NCBI GenBank assembly: GCA_036898135.1
Contig: CM072511.1
Span: forward strand, 50,991,138-51,055,137
DNA length: 64,000 nt
Source: Oncomelania hupensis
Taxonomy: Eukaryota > Mollusca > Gastropoda > Littorinimorpha > Pomatiopsidae
Reading direction: 5' to 3'
How positions within the stretch are numbered: the stretch's first letter is position 1; each line of letters begins with the position of its first letter. Positions 13,681-26,059 of this stretch are shown in pieces. The notes beneath the pieces are model-generated. The model did no database searches and was not told the origin of the DNA. It was given only the letters and a program-made list of their open reading frames with translations. Both the position numbers and the translations under genes were made by a program.

Positions 13681-14318
13681 AGAAATAATACCACACTCAG
13701 CATGAACCAAGATTTCAATCGTTTGGGTTGGAGCGACAGTACGATTCACGTCCAAAGGGCAATCACAGCTATTAGGGACAAGATTGGTCCGCAGAGAAGA
13801 CTTTAAGGATTCCGTGACTATCTCATTCAGGTACTGTCCAAAGAGTACACGACTCAGCACAGGTCTTGGCAGAACCAATAGCTAAGAAAACAAGTCATCT
13901 AACGACTTCCTGACTAATAGATTCTACAGTGGTCTGGCTGATAGGTCCTTCCAAGGACTTATGACCCTTCACATCAACGTCACAGTACCGGCATTATAAA
14001 AGCTGCTTACTGGCTGTCGTGTTGACAATACGAGAAATGGCCATCCCTTGTTCTTGATTTGGTTCCTTGGTAGAGGTCTTCTCAATTGATCCTGTGGATA
14101 TTGCCATATTATGAAGTGAACGAAGATCGCGTGAAATCAATTTTTTTCTTCACTAGCGCTGTACCAGTTCAAAGAACTGCTCAAGGCGTAGAAGGAAAAC
14201 AGGATTTGACTTAAGCCGCAAATGTACCAACGTCCTGCCAGGAAAACAAAAATTGTACAAATATTTCACGGACTAAGTGCGGAGGAGATAATATTTTTCT
14301 CCCAAGCATAAATCCATG

Positions 14319-14319
<1 letters not shown>
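13681..14319. other. No gene recognised
   Basis: Unique sequence of ordinary composition. No ORF or repeat that I can place. Confidence 0.5.
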
Positions 14320-14408
<89 letters not shown>

Positions 14409-14412
14409 CCCC
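14320..14412. repeat. (CT)n microsatellite
   Basis: A near-perfect CT run of about 45 units. Confidence 0.95.
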
Positions 14413-14799
14413 ACTCCCACGTCTTCTCCTATATCCATTTCTCTCTCTCCCTCCCCAACTTCATCTCTCGGTCTTGGTGCGAATGGGTGTTTTTGTGCGC
14501 TTGTTGGTTGCACGTGTGCCGATACATGATACGGGGGAGAAGCAGGGCCGACAATGGAACACACTGACAGGGATGACGAGACCAAAAACACCATCCACAC
14601 ATGCACCACGGGATGGCAAGCCAGGATGCTGGAAACAGAACGACGAGGCACGTAGCAAGTGAGAGGATGAGGAAGGTGGGAGGGTGAGGGAATGAGGGAG
14701 GAGGTGGATGGTGAAGTGGAGGTGATGGGTGGCGAAAGAATTTTAACATCAAATTATGTGATCGAATGAAGAAATAAAATAACGCTTTATATATGGCAC
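14413..14799. other. No gene recognised
   Basis: Short overlapping ORFs only. Confidence 0.5.
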
Positions 14800-14847
14800 C
14801 ACACACACACACACACACACACACACCCACACACACGCACACGCGCG
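14800..14847. repeat. (CA)n microsatellite
   Basis: About 20 CA units with small interruptions. Confidence 0.95.
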
Positions 14848-14929
14848 CATATTTGCAATACATCAGAACTGGGTTTATTTAAGAATGTAGGAATCGAAAA
14901 GTGTTTTTTTGACGGAAGGAACGCAAACT

Positions 14930-15190
14930 TCTTCTAAATATGTAAGAATCTGATACAAAATTGGCTCTTTCCGTCTAAAAAGTTGACCTAGTCCGTCTCC
15001 TATAGGCGACGAAATAGGTCGAACTTACTTTAAAATTTATCTGAAAATTGACTGTATTTTCTCCGTCCCGGATAGAGCACTCCCTTGTTCTTAAAACACT
15101 CTCTTGCACTGCAACTGCACTCCCATGCACTAAAAGAGCACTCCCGTGCACTTAGAAAAAAGTGGGGTCCTGGAAAAAAAAGTGGGTTCC
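14930..15190 (+). repeat. Dispersed repeat family J, copy 1
   Basis: About 250 bases related in reverse complement to 38395-38636. Shared landmarks in order are CTTCTAAA...GTAAGAAT, TTGGCTCTTTCCGTCT, a CTCCTATAGG(C)GAC core, and three degenerate GAGCACTCCC..G(C)ACTTA units ending in AGAAAAAAGTGG. The class is unknown. Confidence 0.7.
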
Positions 15191-15257
15191 AAGCAAATAA
15201 ACCCATTTATTACTAAGAAAAACAAGGTCTGCTACCCATTTGTGCGTTTATTCAAGT

Positions 15258-15268
15258 GCACACACACA

Positions 15269-15313
<45 letters not shown>

Positions 15314-15470
15314 ACACACACCTTAACGGTACTTCTGTGAGTGCCAGACTACATTACCTCTATTAATAACATCATCAATAAAACAGCAAAAACATCACCA
15401 CCAACAACAGAAACATCATCAACATCATCCATAAAACAACAGCAACAACAACAACAACAACAACCCAGAC
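15258..15470. repeat. (CA)n and imperfect (CAA)n runs
   Basis: (CA)n at 15258-15325, then an imperfect CAA/CAT/ACC-rich stretch ending in (CAA)n at about 15440-15465. Confidence 0.9.
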
Positions 15471-15540
15471 CAATTAAATTCAATAGCCGTATGTGTAGTG
15501 CCCAAATCGATGCTCAGCTGGGGAATCGATAGTTTGTTTT

Positions 15541-15745
15541 GGGGTGGCCTCGGGGCGCAGCGGGTAAGTCGCCGGTTTCCAATGCCGAAGGTCGCGGGTT
15601 CAATTCCTGCAAAGGGCGAACTTATGTGACTTAGGTACGAGACTATTCAGATCACCGAGCGTTTTCTCCCGGTACTCCGGTTTCTTCCCTCCCTTCATAA
15701 TTGGTACTGGATGCGGTAAATCTAAAATTTCAAAACTAAAAATTC
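15541..15745 (+). mobile_element. SINE family C (tRNA-derived head)
   Basis: The start resembles a tRNA gene: an A-box-like GGCGCAGCGGGTAAGTCGCC at about 15555, and a B-box-like GTCGCGGGTTCAATTCC about 37 bases later. The 3' part shares GTGACTTAGGTACGAGACTATT and CGTTTTCTCCCGGTACTCCGG with the copy at 52385-52557. The anticodon region does not fold properly, so it is not a working tRNA gene. Confidence 0.8.
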
Positions 15746-15839
15746 TATTTTCCATTTTGTCTTTTAACAGCGATCTCCTTGCCTTTACACTGCATGTTTG
15801 AGTGATAGATGTGTGTTTGTTGTATGTCTGAGAGTGTGC

Positions 15840-15990
15840 GTGAGAATGGGTTAAACATGTGTGCGTGAATGTTGGTACAGATCGCCGCTCTTTGATCCTG
15901 ACTGGTGATTACAATTACAATTACAAGATTATTGCTTTAGGTCCCGCGGACTCCTCCGAGCCAAATCAGGACCAGAGAAACGTTATCTTC
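15840..15990. repeat. SINE E fragment followed by a retroposon A 3' fragment
   Basis: 15868-15892 (GTTGGTACAGATCGCCGC) is the reverse complement of part of 51935-51975. After an (ATTAC)n run, TTGCTTTAGGTCC...CAAATCAGGACC at 15933-15975 is the 3' end of a family A copy on the minus strand, truncated after about 50 bases. Confidence 0.65.
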
Positions 15991-16202
15991 AACTATTATA
16001 GAATGTTTCAAATCTTAAAAAACAAGCCTGTTACTCTTAAATACTCAAACAAACTTTCACATGACACCTCTTTAAAAGTCTTCTTTAAAACTGATGTATT
16101 AAAACTATGTTCTCTCTCTTCAATCAAATCACTAAATTCAGTCCTATGACTGATGATTGGGGAGGGGAGGAGGGGGAAGGGAGGGAAGCGCGTCTATAGT
16201 AT

Positions 16203-16275
<73 letters not shown>
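16203..16275. repeat. (ATT)n microsatellite
   Basis: About 24 ATT units. Confidence 0.95.
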
Positions 16276-16276
<1 letters not shown>

Positions 16277-16736
16277 TGAAACTACCTTTTTAAGGTAGGA
16301 TTCACTCTCCCGCTAATCTCATGTGAACTCAATACACCTCAAGAACGGGATTCCCTTTTTAATTATATAGCACCGCCATTACAAGTATCCCGCTTTCAAA
16401 TAAAGAACATTGAGTGTACTCTTGTCTACTCCTATGGCCGGTGCCCAATGAGATTGTCACATCGTCATACACGGGACAACCTCGGACATCTAATTCTGTG
16501 AAAGCTCTAAGTTATAAAGATACTCTGGGTACCGTTACCACCCGGGGTGGACTGCCCTCTCATTAGTGCCATCCCGCACTTTCGACACGTACCAACCAAT
16601 GGGGTACTGACAAACCCCTTCCTGGGAGCTTCAATCGCTGAGTTGTAAAACCAAGCTATAAAAAAGCTGTTAATGATTATTTCGTTGCACAATGTTAACT
16701 TATCTGTCAAATTCATCATTAGGCACATTGGTTTTC

Positions 16737-16740
<4 letters not shown>
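16276..16740. other. No gene recognised
   Basis: Unique sequence upstream of the LINE. A minus-strand ORF (16507-16728) shows no known domain. Confidence 0.4.
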
Positions 16741-16816
<76 letters not shown>

Positions 16817-19657
16817 AAATTTCTAACCCAGGTGAACGTAGACTGCGACAATATAGTTGCAGTAAAAATAGATAAATGTGTTTTTGGAGCTGACAAAGAT
16901 GTACTTTTACTGGCATGTTACATTCCGCCTGAAAATAGCCCAGCGTATAACAACAAAAACCTTAATGATGGAGTAGTCATTTTAGAAGAATTGCTGAGTA
17001 ATTTAATGCATACTGAAAATTGTCACTTGTTTATATTTGGTGATTTAAATGCTAGAACTGGTCTTGAACAACCTCACAGAGAGGACATGTTGAATTACTC
17101 ACCCGATCTTGATGATAATGATGTAGGTACGGTGAGACGATCGAAGGATCAAGTTGTAAACTCGTTCGGCAGGTCACTGCTGAATTTGTGTTTTCTGTTT
17201 GATTGTATCATAGCAAACGGTAGCAGTGAGGGGGATATTGTAGGGGAGTACACTTACGTGTCACCACATGGTTGTAGTATTGTTGACTATTTTGTTTTAT
17301 CCGAAGACTTATTTTTGACCCATTCCTGCTCCTTAAAGGTTAAAGATCATATCCAGTCTTGGCATCTTCCAGTAGAGTTCAGAATATCAGTAAGGCATAG
17401 CAGACCGGGTTCAGAAGAGGTTAGACCCAGTGGCGAAGAGCGCATTGTGTGGGCTGATAATTTTATGCAAACTTTCAAAGATGAAATTAATTCTAATTAC
17501 TTCCAAGAACAAATGCAGAATGCTCGCACATTATTACGGGAAAACGTTGATAAATCAGTCGATGTGTTCGCATCGGCAATGTGTGGTGTTGGAAAGAAAA
17601 GCAACAAAAAGCAAGACTGGTTTGATAGAGAGTGTACGCAGAAGAAGTCTCGCCTGAGAAAGCTGCTGCGTGCTTTACAGCGGGCTCGGACAGATAGCCG
17701 AGAAAAGAGGGAGGAATATGTTAGAGAGAGAAAGGAGTATAGACAACTTTTGAGAGAAAAGAAACGAGAATTTGACCAAAGTAGGTTAACAAAATTGAAA
17801 CAGTCCGTTAATGACCCCAAGGTGTTCTGGCAGACAATACGATTAGTAAATAGGAAATCTGTTATTTATAATGACATCACTAAAGACCAGTGGTATGAAC
17901 ACTTTTTTCATGTTTTTAATGTACAGCAGAGTGAAGCTCAGACAGATGATGAAGATTGTAATGATGAAAATATGGAATCTGAACAATATGATCCACTATT
18001 CACCCAGGCTATTTCAAGGGATGAGGTTTATGCCAGCATTGGTAACCTTAAAACTGGAAAGAGCGCGGGTCCAGACAAAATAGTTTCAGAAATGCTGAAG
18101 AATGGTGGAGATGCAGTTGCTGATTATCTGATCAGTCTTTTTAATTATTTGTTTGATAGCGGTACATTTCCAATGGAATGGTCAAAGTCTATCATTGTAC
18201 CAATTCATAAAAAGGGGGATGTGAATATCCCAGATAACTACAGGGGAATTTCACTAACTAGCATTGTTGGCAAAGTGTATACGCATATTTTAAACAAAAG
18301 GCTAACACAATGGGCTGAACAAAACGAGAAAATAGTGGAGGAACAGGCAGGCTTTAGAGCAGGTTACAGCACCATAGACCACATCTTTACTTTGTTCGCC
18401 GTGGTGCAGCGATACTTAGAGAAAAATGCAAAATTGTATGTCGCTTTTGTTGATTTTAAAAAAGCCTTTGACTCGGTTGACAGAAACAGATTGTGGCATG
18501 TGTTACGCAGAGCTGGAGTCAACAGTAAACTGTATTTTGCTTTGCGAAGTGTGTACAGCACTGTACTTGCATGTGTAAGAGATAAAGGCGTGTATTCTGA
18601 TTATTTTGAGTGTCCTATCGGAGTCAAGCAGGGTTGTCTCCTAAGCCCGAAAATGTTTTCATTCTTTATAAATGAGCTAGCTGTAGAATTATCTAAGAAA
18701 GGTAAACATGGAATCCAGCTGGTTCCAGGAGCAATTGAAATCTTTTTGCTTTTATTTGCAGACGATGTGATTCTCATGTCGGACACAATTATAGGCTTGC
18801 AACACCAGCTAGAATGTCTCAAGCATGAAGCTGACAGGCTTTATCTCACTGTCAATTTGGATAAGACAAACGTTATGGTATTTAGAAAGGGAGGACATCT
18901 AGCAGGAAAAGAGAAGTGGTTCTATGGGGGAGAGGAAGTAAAGGTAACAAACTCTTACAAATATTTGGGAATGACATTTACTACTAAATTAAGTATGAAT
19001 TCGGCCCTGCAGGAAGTGTGCAGAAAAGGTAGAAAAGGGGTCATGGAAATACTACGATCTCTCAGAAAGCTTGACACAAATGACCTGACTTTGTTTTGGA
19101 AATTGTTTGACACTCAGATAGAGCCAATTCTAACATATGCAGCAGAAGTATGGGGTTTTGACGAGAGTGCAAACAATATAGAAAAGGTACACACTTTCGC
19201 CCTAAAGAGGTTTTTATCTATACCTCTGCATGCTTCCAATAATATGGTTTACGGGGAGACCGGAAGATATCCATTGTACATCAGAATCCAGGTGAGATGT
19301 GTGAAGTATTGGTTGAAATTAATGCGTCTTCCGAATGCCAGACTCTGTAGGCAGGCTTATGATATGATGCTGAATCAACACGAGAAAGGAAAACTGAACT
19401 GGGTTGCAGGGATAAAAAGAATATTAATGGAAAATGGGTTTGGAATTGTTTGGCTAAGTCAGGGTGTGGGACAAAAATCACGTTTCGTTTTAGAATTTAA
19501 AGACAGGTTAATTTCATGCTTCATGCAGAACTGGCATTCGGAAATAGAGAACAATGACAAATATACATGGTACTATTCCTTTAAGTCTCTTTTTGATACC
19601 GAGCGATACCTTTTATTCTTAACTAATCGTTGGTACAGAGTGTTTTGTTCGTTTTAG
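16673..19657 (+). pseudogene. LINE endonuclease/reverse transcriptase ORF, broken
   Basis: Open for 994 codons, but the first 47 or so come from unique sequence and the translated (CT)n, not from the LINE. LINE protein begins near 16815. Endonuclease landmarks include FGDLNAR (17036) and a DHIQSWHLPV segment near 17345. Reverse transcriptase landmarks include SAGPDKIVSEML (18064), NYRGISLTS, EEQAGFRAGYST, the aspartate-bearing FVDFKKAFDSVD, GVKQGCLLSP, and the catalytic FADD (18755-18766). The frame stops at 19657, just where other members of this kind continue into a zinc knuckle. That knuckle is present in the next frame, so a one-base shift near 19640-19656 broke the gene. Without the endonuclease N-terminus the product could not support retrotransposition. 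Confidence 0.85.
16741..16813. repeat. (CT)n microsatellite abutting the LINE 5' end
   Basis: About 36 CT units run directly into the first recognisable LINE codons at about 16815. Confidence 0.95.
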
Positions 19658-20437
19658 GCTGAGAGTATGTGGTTTTAAAAACAATTTATTGTGGTTTACA
19701 GACAGAACGAATGAAAACAATAAGTGCCCAGTATGTGGTAAAGCTGAAGAAGACGAATTGCACTTTCTGTTTCATTGTGAAGCGTATGATCATTTACGAA
19801 GGAAAAGCATAATGCTGATGTCCATTAAAGATAACCCAACGTGGAACGTCATTTCCTTCTTGTTGGCATGTAAGAATGAAAGTAAGGTGTTTGATCTAGC
19901 AAAATACATTGCTGATGCTATGAGTTTGCGAAACAAACTGTTGGAAATTAGCTCTTGATGTACATGATGATCCTATGTAAATATGTAAATATATTAAACT
20001 GCTTGTCAAACGGAGTGGTTGTATACACAAATGCATATCTGTAATATGTAGCCTATTTAAGAACGGAATGAATGTGTTGCGTCTCCCTAAAAATCTGAGT
20101 ATGATACTGTATAAAAAAGATGGAAAGTGAAAAGAAAAGAGTGGAAAAATGAGTGCATTTCCTAAATAACGGTTTTAATTTTATTTATTAACTTTTTAAC
20201 GGTATGTATTTAGGATAATTCTTATTCCTTTTAATAATTCAGTGTAGTCCTTGTATTGTAATAATTCTCTAGGCATGTGGCTCTAATCCTAGGTGTTTTC
20301 CAATATTTGCTTGTTTTGCCTTTGTGTTTATTTGCTGCTATATGTCTTAATTTGGTAATGTTTTAATCTATTCGGATTGCGAATCCTTGTCTTAAAAACG
20401 TGAAGTTATAGACAATAAACTATCAAAGCGTCAAAGC
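16815..20437 (+). mobile_element. LINE-type retrotransposon, 5'-truncated
   Basis: A non-LTR retrotransposon holding most of an apurinic-type endonuclease, a reverse transcriptase and a C-terminal zinc knuckle, followed by about 480 bases of 3' untranslated sequence. The 5' end is missing the beginning of the endonuclease. Both ends touch a (CT)n microsatellite (16741-16813 and 20438-20470), so no ordinary target-site duplication can be read. The last bases before the 3' (CT)n are a short repeat (TCAAAGCG twice). The clade could not be assigned by eye. Confidence 0.85.
19656..19958 (+). pseudogene. LINE C-terminal zinc-knuckle segment, shifted frame
   Basis: In the frame different from the main ORF, an open stretch of about 100 codons carries CPVCGKAEEDELHFLFHC, a C-x2-C-x8-H-x4-C arrangement typical of the C-terminal end of LINE ORF2 proteins. 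It starts in the bases overlapping the stop of the upstream frame and has no ATG of its own, so it is the frameshifted tail of the same protein. Confidence 0.8.
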
Positions 20438-20438
20438 G

Positions 20439-20470
<32 letters not shown>
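20438..20470. repeat. (CT)n microsatellite at the LINE 3' end
   Basis: About 14 CT units with one TTT interruption. Confidence 0.95.
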
Positions 20471-20519
20471 GTGCCTTGATCTTGATTGGAATACAATTCC
20501 ATGTGTGGTTGATTTTTAA

Positions 20520-21265
20520 TATTTCCCGAACTTTAAGCTCAGCTCGGGAGCTATTTTTCTTGGCTTTTCCGTCCGTCCAGTATCCGGCGTCCGGAAGTTA
20601 TATTTGCGCACTTTTCTCTGAAAATAAAGGACGAATTTCTTTGAAACTTGGTATTTTGTTAGGAAATGGTGAACCCTACAAGTACCTGACGATTAAAAAG
20701 AAAAGTATGCATATTGTGGGTGACGTCATTATAGTAAGTCATAATTTCTTGCTTGTTCTTTTAAAGTTTACTTTTTCTTAAACTACTGGAGGGATTTGGT
20801 TCAAGTTTGGTATGTACTTAGGCTTTACTTATGCCTTCCAAGGTAAAAACAAACTTATGCAAATCGAGTGACGTAATCATCATAACGTCATTTTAAAAAA
20901 ACAAACTTAAAATATTTTAACATTTACAACAAAAAAAACCTTCCTATGTAATTAGAGTATACAGACGCCTTGAACCTTAAACGAAACTATGATATATTGA
21001 GTGAGGTCATGTGTGACGCCATCATGGTGACGTCATAATTTTTTTTAATTTTGTTATAATCTTATTTTTTCTCAAACTACTGGAGGGATTTGATTCAAGT
21101 TTTATATATATATACTTAAACTTTCCCTATGCCTCCAACGTAAAACCAAATTTATGCACCTTTTTAAATTTTTTAAACATTTCCTTCAAACTTTATACGT
21201 AATGAGAGTGTACAGATGCTTTGAGCCGTAGTCAAAACTTTTGTATATTGAGTGACGCCAAGCGA
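20520..21265. repeat. Diverged tandem repeat, about 290-bp unit
   Basis: Landmarks recur in the same order: a TGACGTCAT-type palindrome (20719-20728, related AACGTCATT at 20883, TGACGTCAT at 21030), then TTTTTCTTAAACTACTGGAG (20773; again near 21067), GGGATTTG(A/G)TTCAAGTTT, ATGCCT(T/C)C, and TATTGAGTGA. The copies are imperfect. No coding potential is seen. Confidence 0.75.
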
Positions 21266-21409
21266 GGAAACTCTGCACCCGATAGGGTCCAGCAATTGTT
21301 TAGTGTTTAAAATTGGTTGAACAAATTTTTGGGTATAGATATGGAATCTTTGAACCAATGTTAGGTGCAGCATATTACCTACCATACGGTCGGTAGGGTT
21401 GTATAGGTT

Positions 21410-21660
21410 AAAGCGTGGAAGTACATTGGGACGCTAGTTTCCAGTGCCGAAGCTAGTGGTACTTGGGTTCCATTCCCACCGGGGACAAATTTCTGTACTC
21501 CGGTACGAGAACTATCAGGCCACCGCAGTAACTTAGTCGCCGGTTTCCTATACCAAACGTCGCGGGTTTGATTCCCGCAGAAGGCGAACTAATTATGTGA
21601 CTTTAGAACCCTATTAAAGTATTATTGAAGGGTGAGAGAAAAATGCGTTATTTTATTTTT
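21410..21660 (+). mobile_element. SINE family C, degraded copy with repeated head
   Basis: TTAGTCGCCGGTTTCCTATA and GTCGCGGGTTTGATTCCCGC at 21530-21578 match the family C head. An even more diverged head-like segment precedes it at about 21410-21475, suggesting a dimer or two insertions. Confidence 0.6.
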
Positions 21661-22984
21661 GAAGCTTTGACTGACTGCACTATTATTATTTATTTATTTA
21701 ATTTAACGTCTATTCACATCTGTGATATTAGATAACGTATTAAATTATAAGCAGATTGAAATAAAATTAAAATAACTTGACGAAAATGAACAAAACTGAA
21801 TGCAACAATATAATGATCTAACAAAAATCTATAATGACTACTTATTTATGATATATAATGCACGGTTTAGTGCGTGTAGTGTGGAATAGAAAGTTTACTA
21901 CACGTACGGCTACTGAAGTTAACGTTATGTTTTACTGCACTGCAGTGCTACATTTAGCGTGTATGTGATATAATAATGCACATGTTTTATTGCATTTTAG
22001 CACGTATAATTGTTTTTGTTTTTGTTGATGGGAAATTGTCAGGCCACACACTACATTTCCTTGTCATTTATGGGGACAATCATTAGATCTTCAATCTGGA
22101 AGAAAGCACAATTGCAGCCATTACATGCTTGTTCCAGTCATCACTGCACTATTGAATTATAATATAATACTTCAATTGCAATCCCCGTTGATAGCAGCAC
22201 TAATTTGAGATCGACTGAGACGAAAAGCGCCTGTATAGCACGTATATCATTGTAGGAAAAGGTTTGTGGGTGTCTCGCACTGCGGCTGCCGCGCTTTCTC
22301 TGAAGAGTCAACTCGAATTTCGACCGCGTGCGTGGGTGACGAATAATATCCCCAAATATTCAATTATGTTATGATTTCGTGGAATACATATTTAACATGG
22401 CAAAATAATTGTTTGTTTTTTTAAGTTTCAAAATTAAATGCAGAGTGGGGGTGGTGGGTAGAGGGGGAAGGGGATTCGGGTATGTTTAGCTTTAAAAGGT
22501 ACTTTTTTGTTCTTGTTCTTGTTCTTCTTTTTGCCGTTGACTACCGCCTTCAACGTAGTGAAAATTATGTAGACGTTTAATAACTCCTTGATGGCAAATC
22601 CCATACTGTGGAAATTTTCTTGAAACTGTTGTTTGAACAGGCAAACCTTCGACATAATATTATATATCTTTAGCACCGTTCAGAAAATCATCTGTTCCGG
22701 GGAGCATTAATTCACACCGTATTGATCATCGATCGTCTGATTCCGCAACATCTCAACGCTTCTTTCAAATGAACTTGTTGGTTGGGTTGTAAAGTAGAAG
22801 CGCTGTGTTGTAAAGCCAATTGTTGTTAAAGTGCCAACTGTCCTTCTGTCCCTAAGAATGTACCGGTGCCAACAAATCGGTGTTAAGGTGTCGACGTTCT
22901 TGAACACCGTGGATCTATCTCGGTACACAAGGGTGCATTGTTATTATTAGTTGTAAAGTTACATTAAAGGGCTAGGCTGTCTTG
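21661..22984. other. No gene recognised
   Basis: A/T-rich sequence with short ORFs only. Nothing assignable. Confidence 0.5.
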
Positions 22985-23080
22985 TATTTATTTATTGTTC
23001 TCAGTACATAGCGCTTCATTAGCTCAAGGGCAGCCCAAGGCGCCTGCCGATACACAAGCCGCCCGATGCGCCAATTTGTT
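22985..23080 (-). mobile_element. SINE family B, 3' fragment
   Basis: TAGCGCTTCATTAGCTCAAG...AAGGCGCCTGCCGATACA...GCCGCCCGATGCGCC is the reverse complement of the family B 3' third. Confidence 0.65.
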
Positions 23081-26050
23081 GGGTTAGTGCCATTGTGCAA
23101 TCTACAAGGATTTGTACCAATGGTCAGTTTTACTCCATCTTTAGATGCTGCTTATGGCACAATCTTAGAACGACCCTTTCTAAATCTGTGGTGTGAGCAT
23201 TTATGTATCAAAGAGAATATATACTATATACACCACGTCGTGGCCTAGGACGTAAAACGCTAATTCACTACTCTCTGAGAGGTAAAGTTAATAACTCAAT
23301 GTGCTCAGATGGATTCAGAATTCGAGAATCTGTGTGGGATGATCCCGAGCCAAAAGGGGCACCGCCCAATCCTTCCAGCCTAGTGATGGACACTGAATGA
23401 TGGACCATAAACGTCCCCCACTAACCCCCTGATTAGCTGCCATACACTAGCACAACGATCCATAGCGCACGCCCACCAGACTCACCGAATTTCTGCTTGA
23501 CGAGTTCTAGTCTCACTTAGCTTGCTAACAAGTCTGTTCTCACAATGTTCCGGTAGTACTCTCTGTATTACTGAAACATCAAGCCAGGTCTAGTAGCAGC
23601 AGTAACGTTGCTATAGCATGGAATAGTGCTGGTCTGGAAAGTCTTCAAGGATTGAAACTCGGGAAGGGCTGGGGCTGGGCTAGCTGGGCAGAGTGGATTG
23701 TTGGTCTGATCAGTTGATAAGCTGGCTTTACAGTTGTGAAAAGAGACGAAGAGTGAATTTTAATCCATAAACTTGAAAGTTGAGCTCTTTTTTTTTTTCA
23801 GGCAAAGAGAGGGACTGTTGTAGCAAAAGACAAGCTAATCAGGACGGCGCGGGACATTTATTAGCCCATCTTTCAATGTCAATCACCACCAAGATTACCA
23901 ATCTTCGTCTTGAGCAATACTATGCTCCAGACAACTAATAATCGGATAGATCCAACCAGATAATTCGGGCACAATTGTAAATGCTGCAAACTTGATTTTG
24001 TATTTGTTACGACTGAGACGCGCACGATTGATCCGATTATTTTTGTTTTGCAAAGCATGCAATAATAGCGTGTATTTATCTTTGATTTGATTTTGCGCGG
24101 TTGTTAGAAGAAGTTTTATATAATGTTGATAATTTTCGTCGGTCGATATTGTTGAGAATTTTATGGAATTACTTGTTTATTATCGATCGAAGCTTCTAGA
24201 CCTTACAGGCAAAAGCTAGTCGAATTATGTAGATTCGTAAACATTGTGTGACGTAAGGTATTGCGTCATGCTGGAATGTTTGAATTTTTTCTCGATTACA
24301 GAGGCTATGTAAGTAAATTCATGCATTGCCTGCTTGTGAGGATGATCTTTGTAGTAATTTTCGAAAAGCAATCTTGTATGCAGTTGTTGATGTTTGCTGA
24401 ATAAAACTGCAAAACTTTATACGACGACTCCGGCCTTGTTGCCGAGTGAACAGACTGTGTGGATTAACGAATTCGAGTCACACTTATCAAGATTCAAGGA
24501 TCGGGCTGAATCCACTACTGATCAATAATCGTGTAACAATATTCCATGTTTTGAGCAACACTTTGATGATGTCCCCACTTATGAGGCGAAACATCTTTGA
24601 TTCGTTCATGCTATCAGCATGCTCAAGGTGCACAGTTTTCAAAAAGAACAAAAAGAACAAACAGTACTCAAATCAAGCAGATCTACCATCTAGCCAGATG
24701 TTTAGTAGGTGAAGATTGGGGAAAAACATTATGTTGTGTAGGGAGGTCTGATTAAAAGCCTAAAAAGGAGACAAGGAACGACTGTGAGAATCGCGTTAGA
24801 ATATAAGATGGAAAGAGGGACAGGAGATATTACACAGAGACCTACTTCAATGATCTTTGTCTACATCAATTTGGGGGTGAATTAGTATCAATGCAGAATG
24901 CATTAGTGATGATACACGGGATTTGTTTTATGTAATTAAATGTAAGTATTATTTTTTTTTAGGTGACAAAACTACTGAAAACAGACACTTATACGTAAGT
25001 AGCTGTCATATTCATGTTCGCTTCGTGGCACCAACGCCCGTGAAGTCAGTGTCGATGACGGACGATCGCAAAACTTGTGTAGTTTTTGAGTGGTCAGCTC
25101 AGTAAGACACTTGTAAAATCAACAATGTGTCACAGGCTATGCCTTTCAGTGAAGGAACAGGCGGCGGAACGATTTGAATCCGAAATGTGAAACGTAAGAT
25201 CACAGCTGTCTACGCCATTGCAGCCATTTCCAGCCTCGTTGTTGATGTTCTATCAACGTCCATACACTCACAGTCTTGGGTTCTATCGTAGAACTAACTA
25301 TCCACGGAGAGGTGGATCTTTAGTCCGGAAAGTGAAACCTTAGATCTCGACTTCATTGTAATTCGAGCCAAGTTCTGTCTTGTTATTAATGTTCTATCAA
25401 ATAGAATTGTGAGGAGGTGAAGAAGTCAACAAGTGAGAAATGTCCCACGCATGCGGCGGGTGAAAACCAATATGTCACCAGCTGAGAAGCAACGGCCCTT
25501 GACGCTACCAAAACTACTAACGACCTGCCATCTCACCGCATGCTCACTCCCTCCTGCCCTAGGAGAATATGTACACCCAGATACAGGTGCTACACTGAAG
25601 ATTCACCGTAGCAAACGCTCGTAGATCATTTTGTCAAACAAGGAATGCGTACCCCTAAAAGAGAATTCATTTGATTGCTTGAAGAAATCTGTTGGTTCCT
25701 GTTATTATCCCAGCAATTTAAAATCCGTAATCTGTTCAATTTTTGATAGGCGATTTCCTGAAAATAATTATTGAACATACGGCCTATGAATTATCTAACC
25801 CTCCACAACCCACCCCATCTCTCCCATTCTCCTTTTTTTTTTCAAAGAAACAAGAGTCGACACATATTGATTTAGCGTGCACTCGTTTCAATGGCCAGGG
25901 TATTAAGGAAGTTGTGTATGTGTGAGTGTGCGTGTGTGGACACGCGCGCGTGCGTGCGTGCGTGACAGCATGAGTGTGTGTGTTTGCGTGCGTGTGTGGG
26001 TGTGTGTGTGTGTGGATGTAGAAACGCCTTTATTGTTACACACTCTTTAT
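23081..26050. other. No gene recognised
   Basis: Long stretch with no ORF above about 90 codons. 24000-24440 has LTR-like traits (a GCTGAATAAAACTGC polyadenylation-like motif), but no terminal repeats or second copy could be found. The (GT)-rich patch 25914-26020 is low complexity. Confidence 0.45.
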
Positions 26051-26059
26051 ACTCTACCT

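Noticed and set aside
22707..22928. Minus-strand ORF with a plausible amino-acid mix
   Set aside because: No start or splice context that fits and no recognisable family; left as unassigned.
24000..24440. Second solo LTR candidate
   Set aside because: Same lack of defined ends and no second copy in the window.
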